NCBI GenBank assembly: GCA_009923125.1
Contig: RFUD01000026.1
Span: 1-12,029 of the forward strand
Origin: Planctomycetia bacterium
GTDB lineage: Bacteria > Planctomycetota > Planctomycetia > Pirellulales > UBA1268
Direction of reading: 5' to 3'
Length of the DNA: 12,029 nucleotides
Shown: piece by piece, positions 6,115 through 12,029 of the stretch
Numbering within the stretch: position 1 is the first letter of the stretch
How the letters are laid out: the number at the start of each line of letters is the position of its first letter
The notes under the pieces: model-generated
Seen by the model: the letters and a program-made list of their open reading frames with translations, nothing else
Told to the model about the DNA's origin: nothing
Databases searched by the model: none
Program-made: the position numbers and the translations under genes

Positions 6115-8202
6115 ATGAGCACGGTTGACGAGCGGGCGGTCGAGGAGGCGCGACGGCAGATTCTTGCCGTCGTCGAGCGGATTCGCGCGCTCGCCCAGGG
6201 CGACATGCAGGAATCGGAGTTCTTCGCGGCGTTGCTCGGCCACGTCATCGAGGCGATGGGCGCCGTGGGCGGCATCGTGTGGCTGGTCCGCGACCAGGGC
6301 CGCGTCGAGGCGGTGAGCCGGCAGGGGGTCGAGCGGGCGGGCATCGGCACGACCGACGAGGCCCAGGCGGTGCACGGCAAGCTCGTCTCGGCGCTGCTCG
6401 GCAACCCCACCGGGCTCGTCGTTCCGCCGCGGGCCGGGCTGACGAACGCCGACGGCACCCCCGCCGCAAGCAACCCGACCGACCTGATCGTGGTGGCGGC
6501 GCCGATCGACCGCGGCGGCAACCGCGCCGGCCTGATCGAGGTGTTCCACGAGCCCAACAGTCCCGACGTGGAGCATGGATATCTGATGTTCGTGGAGCAG
6601 ACCGCGCAGCCCGCGGGCCTGTTCCTCGAACGCCGGCAACTCGCCACGCTCGACAGCCAGCAGGCCACCCTCTCGCAGGTGGACCGCTTCAGCCGCGCCG
6701 TCCACGAGACGCTCGACCCGGTCGCCACGGCGTTCGTGCTCGCCAACGAGGCACGGCGGATCATCGGCTGCGACCGGGTGAGCGTGCTCGTGAGGCGCGG
6801 GCGCAAACTCCGCCTGGAGGCCGTGAGCGGCCAGGAGTCGATCGAGCGGCGGGCGTCGGCGGTGCAGGCGATCGAGGCGCTCGTGCGGGTGGTGGCGAAG
6901 GCCGGTGATCCGCTCTGGCACCCCGACGCGTCGCAGGAACTCCCGCCGCAGATCGAGGAGGAACTCGAGGCCTACGTGGACGAGTCGCACGCCACGGCGC
7001 TGGCGATCATTCCGCTCGAGAAGCCGCGGCCCACCCCGGTGGTGAAGCCGGGCGGCGTGGACGCCGTGGCGGTGGCCAAGGCGGAGGCGGCGCCCAAGGT
7101 GGCCCCCCGGCCGGTCGGCGCGCTGGTGGCGGAGTGGTTTCAGTCGAGTTCGTTCGACGGCGGCAAGCGGGCCCGCGTGGAACTGGTGGCGGAGCATGGC
7201 AAGGTGGCGCTGGCCAACGCGCTGGCCCACACGAGCCTGCCCCTGTACCCGGTCCTCGAGTTTCTGGGCCGCTCGCGGGTGCTGACCACCGCCCGCAACC
7301 TGCCCAAGACGATCGTCGCCACGCTCGCGGCGGCCGCCGCGACCCTGGCGCTGATCCTCGTGCCCGCCGACCTGCGGCTGGAGGGGAAGGGCACGCTCGA
7401 GCCGGTGCACCACCGCGACGTGTTCGCCGGCATCGACGGCGTGGTCGAGTCGATCGGGGCGGGCATCGAGCACGGCACCGACGTGAAGGCCGACCAGCCG
7501 CTCCTCTCCCTGCGCAACATCGAGCTCGACGTCGCGCTCACCGACGTGCTCGGACGCAAGGCCGCCAGCGAAGAGCAGCTCGTGTCCACCCGCCGCGCGC
7601 TGCTGGAAGACAAGAAGATCTCGGCCGACGAGAAGACCCGCATGGCCGGCCGGGCCGCGCAGCTGCAGCGGGAAATCGAGAGCCTCGAGGAGCAGCGGAA
7701 GCTGTACGAGGCGAAGAAGCGCGATCTCGTCGTCCGCAGCCCGATCGACGGCGTGGTCGTCACCTGGCAGGTCCGCGACCGGCTCATGCTGCGGCCGGTG
7801 GAGAAGGGGCAGGTGCTCCTCAACGTGGCCGACAAGACCGGACCGTGGGAACTGGAGATCCACCTGCCCGACGACCGGCTCGGCCACGTCAACCGGGCGG
7901 CGGCCGAGGCCAGGGCCGCCGGCCGTGAGCTCGTCGTGGACTACATCCTCGCCACCGACCCCGGCACGCGGCATACCGGCACCGTCAAGGAGATCCACGA
8001 GCAGGCCGAGGTCCGCGGCGAGCAGGGCAACACGGTGCTCGTGCGGATCACGATCGACCCCGCACGGCACGAAAAGGAGGAGCTCGGCGCCGGGGCCAGC
8101 GTCACCGCCCGGATCAACTGCGGCCCGCGGCCACTCGGCTACGTCATCTTCCACGACCTGTTGGCGTTCGTGCAGCAACACATCCTGTTCCGACTGTGGT
8201 GA
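6115..8202 (+). CDS. GAF–GAF–TM–HlyD membrane-fusion protein
   Basis: This protein of 695 residues joins cytoplasmic sensing domains to a periplasmic adaptor. Residues about 22-175 form a first GAF-like domain (IEAMGAVGGIVWLV to AGLIEVFHE). Residues about 195-365 form a second (FVLANEARRIIGCDRVSVLV to RPVGALVAEWFQ), interrupted by a proline- and alanine-rich linker at about 301-332. One membrane helix lies at about 399-417 (TIVATLAAAAATLALILVP). A HlyD-like module follows: first half of a lipoyl-like barrel (437-470), coiled-coil hairpin (471-537) and second half (RSPIDGVVVTW, 541-551). Then come a beta-barrel part and a C-terminal tail FVQQHILFRLW. Adaptors of this type link inner-membrane pumps to the outer membrane; the ligand of the GAF domains is unknown. 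The next gene starts eight bases downstream, so an operon is likely. The ATG has only a weak GGA site upstream. Confidence 0.87.
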   Translation: MSTVDERAVEEARRQILAVVERIRALAQGDMQESEFFAALLGHVIEAMGAVGGIVWLVRDQGRVEAVSRQGVERAGIGTTDEAQAVHGKLVSALLGNPTGLVVPPRAGLTNADGTPAASNPTDLIVVAAPIDRGGNRAGLIEVFHEPNSPDVEHGYLMFVEQTAQPAGLFLERRQLATLDSQQATLSQVDRFSRAVHETLDPVATAFVLANEARRIIGCDRVSVLVRRGRKLRLEAVSGQESIERRASAVQAIEALVRVVAKAGDPLWHPDASQELPPQIEEELEAYVDESHATALAIIPLEKPRPTPVVKPGGVDAVAVAKAEAAPKVAPRPVGALVAEWFQSSSFDGGKRARVELVAEHGKVALANALAHTSLPLYPVLEFLGRSRVLTTARNLPKTIVATLAAAAATLALILVPADLRLEGKGTLEPVHHRDVFAGIDGVVESIGAGIEHGTDVKADQPLLSLRNIELDVALTDVLGRKAASEEQLVSTRRALLEDKKISADEKTRMAGRAAQLQREIESLEEQRKLYEAKKRDLVVRSPIDGVVVTWQVRDRLMLRPVEKGQVLLNVADKTGPWELEIHLPDDRLGHVNRAAAEARAAGRELVVDYILATDPGTRHTGTVKEIHEQAEVRGEQGNTVLVRITIDPARHEKEELGAGASVTARINCGPRPLGYVIFHDLLAFVQQHILFRLW

Positions 8203-8210
8203 GGTTCCCC

Positions 8211-9121
8211 ATGCGTGCGTTTTCCCTGTCCATCGTCATGGTCGTCATGGTCGTCATGGTCGCCTCCCTGGCGGTCGGGCGGGGGGCGCCGGCCGCCGAG
8301 CCCGCCGGCACCGATCCGGTGCTGCAGCGGTGCCTCGTGTCGCTGATCGAGGAGGCGAAGGTGCCGGCGCGGGAGCCGGGGGTGCTCGTCGAGCTCCGCA
8401 TCCGCGAGGGGGACGTGATCGAGAAGGGGGCCCTGATCGCCCGGATCGACGACGACCAGCCGCAGATGGAACGCCGCAAGGCGAAGGCCGAGCACGACCA
8501 GGCCGTGGTCAAGGCGAAGAGCGACGTGGACGTGCGGTACGCGGTCGCCGCGGAGCTCGTGGCGGAGGCGGAGCACAAGAAGGCGCTCGAGTCGCACGCC
8601 AAGGTGCCCGGGAGCGTCACGGAGGTGGAGCGCGACCGGCTCAAGCTGAGCGAGAAGAAGGGAGAGTTGCAGATCGAGCAGGCGGAGCTCGAGCAGCGGC
8701 TGGCCGCGCTCGCGGCCCAGTCGAAGGAGGTCGAGGTGCTGGCGGCGGAAAACGCGATCGACCGCCGGCTGATCAAGAGCCCGCTCGACGGCGTCGTCGT
8801 GCAGGTGTTTCCGCACGAGGGGGAATGGCTGCAGCCGGGCGACCCGCTGGCCCGCGTGGTCCGCACCGACCGACTGCGGGTGGAGGGCTACGTCGATTCG
8901 GCGCGGCACGATCCCGCCGAGGTGAGCGGCCGGCCGGTGACGGTGGAGGTGATGCTCGCCGGCGGTCGCCGCGAGTCGTTCAAGGGCCAGATCGTGTTCA
9001 CCAGCCCGCTCGTGGAGAGCGGCGGCGACTACCGCGTGTTCGCCGAGGTGGAGAACCGCCAGGATCCGGGGTCGCAGCTGTGGCTCCTCCGCCCCGGACA
9101 CACCCGGCCCTCCGGGCCTGA
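8211..9121 (+). CDS. HlyD-family periplasmic adaptor, 3' end frame-disrupted
   Basis: This is an exported membrane-fusion (HlyD/RND adaptor) protein of about 300 residues. Residues 1-30 are a signal peptide with an unusual IVMVVMVVMV core. A lipoyl-like half (KVPAREPGVLVELRIREGDV) is followed by a long coiled coil rich in K, E and A, then LIKSPLDGVVVQVFPHEGEW, and a barrel ending in SQLWLLRPG at 9098. Family members normally continue RPGM.A... for about ten residues and stop. Here the frame instead runs on without a stop to 11234, through the whole next gene, encoding arginine- and proline-rich nonsense. A one-base shift at CCCC (9092-9095) would give a stop at 9119-9121, which I use as the nominal end. 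A true mutation, an assembly error or slippage are all possible. The ATG at 8211 has a GTGAGG site (GTG at 8196 is less likely). Confidence 0.7.
8232..8258 (+). repeat. Nine-base tandem repeat inside a signal peptide
   Basis: Three successive nine-base units, ATCGTCATG then GTCGTCATG twice, encode the hydrophobic core IVMVVMVVM of the HlyD adaptor's signal peptide. Because the unit is a multiple of three, slippage would change core length without breaking the frame. Confidence 0.7.
9101..9118. repeat. REP-like palindromic 18-mer, copy 1
   Basis: CACCCGGCCCTCCGGGCC occurs here and again, identically, at 11466-11483. It can fold as GGCCC-TCC-GGGCC or CCCGG-CCCT-CCGGG. This copy begins three bases after the last family-like residue of the HlyD adaptor, exactly where its reading frame fails. 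That suggests it arrived by insertion or that it marks the original gene end. Confidence 0.65.
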
Positions 9122-9165
9122 TATCCTCGTGGGAACCGTGGGGCAGGCTCCGGCCTGTCAGCAGC

Positions 9166-11397
9166 ATGCCCTCCGCCGACGCCTTCCGCTCGAGCACGAC
9201 CCGCCCCGTGGGCCTGAAGCGCCGCGGCGACCTCGTGACCACGCGGCAGGTCTACCAGGGCCAGGCCTGGTGGGTGGTCAAGGATCCGATCGCGCTCGCC
9301 TACTTCCGCTTCCGGCCGGAGGAGTACGCACTGCTCGACATGCTCGACGGCACGACGAGCCTCGAGACGCTGAAGGAGCGGTTCGAGGCGAAGTTTCCGC
9401 CGCGGCGGATCAAGCTCGACGAGCTCGCCCGGTTCATCGCCACGCTGCACCGCTCGGGCCTGGTGATCGGCGACCGCCCGGGGCAGGGGCCGCAGCTCTT
9501 CGAACGACGCCGGCAGCGGCTCTGGAAGCAGTGGAAGGCCTGGCTGGCCAACATCCTCTCGCTGCGGTTCCGCGGCTTCGACCCCGACCGGCTCCTGACG
9601 CGACTCGACCCCTGGCTGGGCTGGCTGTTCGACCCGCCGGCGATCGTCGCGGCGATGGTGTTCGCGGCCAGCGCGCTGTTGCTGGTGCTGGTGAACTTCG
9701 ACGTATTCCGTTCGAAGCTGCCGGAATTCAACCAGTTCTTCGCGTCGGGCAACTGGCTCTACCTGGCGGCCGCCCTGGCGTTCACGAAGATCTGCCACGA
9801 GTTCGGCCACGGCCTGTCCTGCAAGCACTACGGAGGCGAGTGCCACGAACTCGGCATGATGCTGCTCGTGTTCACGCCGTGCCTGTACTGCGACGTCTCC
9901 GACAGCTGGATGCTGCCGTCGAAGTGGAAGCGGGCCGCGATCGGGGCGGCGGGGATGTACGTGGAGGTGATCCTGGCCTCGATCGCCACGTTCCTGTGGT
10001 GGAACTCGCACGGCGGCATCTTCAACCAGCTGTGCCTCGACGTGATGTTCGTGTCGAGCATCTCCACGCTGATGTTCAACGCCAATCCCCTGCTGCGCTA
10101 CGACGGCTACTACATCCTCTCCGACATCCTCGAAATCCCGAACCTCAAGCAGAAGTCCACCTCGATCCTCGGACGGCTGGCGAGCCGCTGGTGCCTGGGG
10201 ATCAAGCAGCCCGAAGACCCGTTCCTGCCGCAGCGCCGACTGGGCCTGTTCGCCCTGTATTCCGTGGCTTCGAGCCTGTACGGCTGGTTCGTGTCGCTGT
10301 CGATCTTTCTCTTCGTGTGGACCGTCTTCAAGCCCTACCGGCTCGAGGTGCTCGGCCAGATCCTGGGCTTCATGGCCCTGTGGGGCTTGGTGGTCCGGCC
10401 GCTGCACGGCATCATCCAGTTTCTCAACATCCCCGGGAGGCGCGACGAGGTGAAGGCGGTCAATCTGGCGGTGACGTCCGTGGTGGCGGCGGCGATCCTG
10501 GCCGCGATCGCCCTCATCCCGCTGCCGCAGCGGGTGTGGTGCGGCGCCGAACTGCGGCCGCGGGGCGAGGAGACGGTCTACGTCACCGAGGCCGGGCGGC
10601 TCGAGAGCCTGGCGGTGAAGCCGGGGGACGTCGTGAAGCCGGGCGACGAGCTCGCCCGGCTGTCGAGCATCGACCTCGACCTCCAGATCACGGAGCTCGA
10701 GGGCAAGGCCACCGACGCCCGCACCCGGCTGGCGAGCTTGGAACGCGAGCGGTTCACCGACCCGGCGGCAGGGCTGGAGATCGGCACGGTGGAGGAGTCG
10801 CTGGCGAGCATCGAGGAGCAGCTCGCGAAGAAGCGCAAGAACCGCACCGAACTCGTGCTCCGGGCCCCGCGAGGCGGCATCGTCCTGCCGGCCCCGAGCG
10901 TGAAGCCGGAGCCGGAGGCGTCGGGGCGGCTGCCCGGGTGGAGCGGCAACGCGCTCGACCCGAAGAACATCGGGGCGACGTTCGTGGAGGGCACGGTGCT
11001 GTGTCTCGTGGGCGAGCCGGAGAAGTTCGAGGCGGTGATGGTGGTGGACCAGACGGAGGTGGAGTTCGTGGGCCGCGGGCAGCACGTGGACCTCAAGCTC
11101 GATGCGTTTCCCTGGCGCACGTTCACCGGGAAGGTGGAGGAACTGGCCGAGACGCACCTCGAGAGCAGCCCGGAACGGATGAGCGTCAAGGCGGGCGGCC
11201 TCGTGCCGACGGAGACCGACCCGTCGGGGCGTGAGATGCCGATCTCCACGAGCTACGAGGCGATGATGTCGCTCGACGACAGCGAGGCGGTGCTCACGCC
11301 GGGCATGCGGGGCACGGCCCGGATCCAGGTGGGCAGCCGCACGGTCGGCCAGTGGCTGCTGCGGCTCGTGTGGCAGACGTTCAACTTCCGGATGTAG
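9166..11397 (+). CDS. PqqD–M50 metalloprotease–HlyD fusion (YydH-like)
   Basis: This membrane protein of 743 residues combines three modules. Residues about 20-105 resemble a PqqD-type peptide-binding domain (DPIALAYFRFRPEEYALLDM, then SLETLKERFEAKF). Residues about 155-455 form a multi-pass M50 (site-2 protease-like) domain. It has HEFGH at 211-215, with H211, E212 and H215 as zinc and catalytic residues, CLYCD soon after, and NANPLLRYDG at 305-314, with D313 as the likely third ligand. Residues from about 457 form a HlyD-like adaptor (ELRPRGEETVYVTEAGRLES, a short coiled coil, VLRAPRGGIV) ending in LTPGMRGTARIQV and the tail WQTFNFRM. The catalytic set is intact. Such proteins are catalogued as putative peptide zinc metalloproteases; peptide processing or export is inferred. 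No ribosome site precedes the ATG, so translational coupling is possible. Confidence 0.9.
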   Translation: MPSADAFRSSTTRPVGLKRRGDLVTTRQVYQGQAWWVVKDPIALAYFRFRPEEYALLDMLDGTTSLETLKERFEAKFPPRRIKLDELARFIATLHRSGLVIGDRPGQGPQLFERRRQRLWKQWKAWLANILSLRFRGFDPDRLLTRLDPWLGWLFDPPAIVAAMVFAASALLLVLVNFDVFRSKLPEFNQFFASGNWLYLAAALAFTKICHEFGHGLSCKHYGGECHELGMMLLVFTPCLYCDVSDSWMLPSKWKRAAIGAAGMYVEVILASIATFLWWNSHGGIFNQLCLDVMFVSSISTLMFNANPLLRYDGYYILSDILEIPNLKQKSTSILGRLASRWCLGIKQPEDPFLPQRRLGLFALYSVASSLYGWFVSLSIFLFVWTVFKPYRLEVLGQILGFMALWGLVVRPLHGIIQFLNIPGRRDEVKAVNLAVTSVVAAAILAAIALIPLPQRVWCGAELRPRGEETVYVTEAGRLESLAVKPGDVVKPGDELARLSSIDLDLQITELEGKATDARTRLASLERERFTDPAAGLEIGTVEESLASIEEQLAKKRKNRTELVLRAPRGGIVLPAPSVKPEPEASGRLPGWSGNALDPKNIGATFVEGTVLCLVGEPEKFEAVMVVDQTEVEFVGRGQHVDLKLDAFPWRTFTGKVEELAETHLESSPERMSVKAGGLVPTETDPSGREMPISTSYEAMMSLDDSEAVLTPGMRGTARIQVGSRTVGQWLLRLVWQTFNFRM

Positions 11398-11409
11398 GAC
11401 TGGGTTCAC

Positions 11410-11439
11410 GGGAATTCTCGGCATCCTGCCGAAATTCCC
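11410..11439 (+). terminator. Terminator-like hairpin after the M50–HlyD gene
   Basis: An inverted repeat of 13 pairs with one bulged C (GGGAATTCTCGGCA against TGCCGAAATTCCC, loop TCC) begins 13 bases after the stop codon. It is followed only by TTGG rather than a long T-tract. A smaller stem, CCGAC-CTCC-GTCGG, follows at 11444-11457. It probably marks the 3' end of the three-gene HlyD operon. Confidence 0.6.
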
Positions 11440-11465
11440 TTGGCCGACCTCCGTCGGCTGGTGCT

Positions 11466-11483
11466 CACCCGGCCCTCCGGGCC
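11466..11483. repeat. REP-like palindromic 18-mer, copy 2
   Basis: This is the second exact copy of the 18-mer seen at 9101-9118, here in the 141-base intergenic region between the M50–HlyD gene and the MOSC gene. Flanking bases differ between the two copies, so the 18 bases are the shared unit. Confidence 0.65.
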
Positions 11484-11538
11484 CGGCGCTTGCGTGTATC
11501 GCCTGTGCTGATTCGCGCGCTGGCCGTACGCTGATCCT

Positions 11539-12029
11539 ATGCCCACACTCGATCGGATCACGCTCTATCCCGTGAAGAGCCTCGACGGCCTCGACGTGGA
11601 ATCGGCCCGTGTGCTGCCGTCCGGGGCGCTCGAACACGACCGCCGCTGGCGGCTCGTGGATCTCGACGGCCGCGTCGTGAACGCCAAGCGGTGCGACCGC
11701 TTCCATCTGATCCGCGCCGAGTTCGACCTCGCCGAAAAACTCGTCTCGCTCTCCCGCCGGGTCGATCCACCCACGGCCGCGGCCGAGACGTTTCCGCTCG
11801 TGCCGGGCCGCGACGGGCCGTGCGAATGGCTTTCCGACGCACTCGGCATCGGCGTGCTTTTGGAAGAGCGGCCCGATGGCGGGTTTCCCGACGACCGCGA
11901 TGCGCCTGGCCCCACGCTCGTCTCGACAGCGAGCCTGGCCGAAGTCGCCCGGTGGTTCGGGTTCGATCTCGCGGAGAGCCGGCGCCGGTTTCGCGCGAAC
12001 CTCGAGATCGGCGGCTGCGACGCGTTTTG
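11539..12029 (+). CDS. MOSC domain protein, N-terminal part (cut by window edge)
   Basis: The first 163 codons of a MOSC-family protein are present; the frame is still open at the window edge. The N-terminal beta-barrel signature is clear: LDRITLYPVKSLDGLDVESA, then LEHDRRWRLVDLDGRVVNAK. The start of the MOSC core follows: TLVSTASLAEVARWFG and SRRRFRANLEIGG. Family members bind the molybdenum cofactor or act in pyridoxal- or molybdenum-linked sulfur and N-hydroxyl reduction chemistry. The cofactor-binding cysteine region would lie downstream, outside the window. The ATG at 11539 lacks a good ribosome site but matches the usual N-terminus of the family. It follows a terminator-like hairpin and so is probably a separate transcription unit, unrelated to the HlyD genes. 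Confidence 0.87.
   Translation, partial: MPTLDRITLYPVKSLDGLDVESARVLPSGALEHDRRWRLVDLDGRVVNAKRCDRFHLIRAEFDLAEKLVSLSRRVDPPTAAAETFPLVPGRDGPCEWLSDALGIGVLLEERPDGGFPDDRDAPGPTLVSTASLAEVARWFGFDLAESRRRFRANLEIGGCDAF

Noticed and set aside
4116..6806. An 896-residue minus-strand frame
   Set aside because: It runs antisense to three recognised genes and has serine-, arginine- and threonine-rich low-complexity composition without domains; it is a GC-driven shadow.
8196..11234. A 1012-residue plus-strand frame beginning with the HlyD adaptor
   Set aside because: Only the first 300 or so residues look like protein. The rest is arginine- and proline-rich sequence lying wholly over the M50–HlyD gene in another frame, so I do not accept it as one gene.
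8998..11706. A 902-residue minus-strand frame
   Set aside because: It is histidine-, arginine- and glutamate-rich and antisense to the M50–HlyD gene, with no recognisable motif.
1..12029. CRISPR arrays, tRNA or rRNA genes, insertion sequences
   Set aside because: I saw no regularly spaced repeats with spacers, no cloverleaf-like tRNA segment, no rRNA and no transposase; the only repeats are the short ones listed.

Overview
This 12 kb window is very GC-rich throughout and densely coded. The gene content points to Planctomycetota, probably a Pirellulales-like genome: a two-fold ABC-2 permease, secreted TPR proteins, a DUF3467 protein, and a GAF–HlyD / HlyD / PqqD–M50–HlyD cluster. This placement is an inference from gene families; there is no rRNA or marker gene in the window. 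Because of the GC content, long spurious open frames cover almost every real gene in other frames. I kept the frames with recognisable domains, signal peptides or membrane segments and plausible starts.

Left part (1-4700). A TPR lipoprotein (86-895, +) converges with a 14-base overlap on a large ABC-2 type permease (882-2552, -) that has no ATPase beside it. A divergent intergenic region (2553-2733) carries an imperfect 14-base tandem repeat. It leads into a secreted TPR protein (2734-4119, +). That gene converges on a small secreted protein of unknown function (4166-4522, -).

Middle (4523-6114). A divergent gap with a short palindrome precedes an unrecognised membrane protein (4696-5640, +) and a DUF3467 protein (5724-6050, +). 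A perfect 16-bp hairpin (6057-6092) then separates these from the next operon.

Right part (6115-11397) is the most interesting section. Three consecutive plus-strand genes each carry a HlyD-type membrane-fusion/adaptor module: (i) two cytoplasmic GAF domains, one membrane helix and HlyD; (ii) an exported HlyD adaptor with a signal peptide; (iii) a PqqD-like domain, an M50 (site-2 protease-like) membrane metalloprotease and HlyD, resembling YydH-type 'putative peptide zinc metalloproteases'. No ABC ATPase, RND pump or outer-membrane channel is present in the window. The set looks like a regulated envelope or peptide-export machine whose pump and substrate are elsewhere. The second gene appears frame-disrupted at its 3' end: its frame stays open for about 2 kb through the next gene. 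The break lies next to an 18-base palindromic element that recurs exactly after the third gene.

After a terminator-like hairpin and the second copy of that element, the window ends inside a MOSC-domain protein (11539 to the edge, +).
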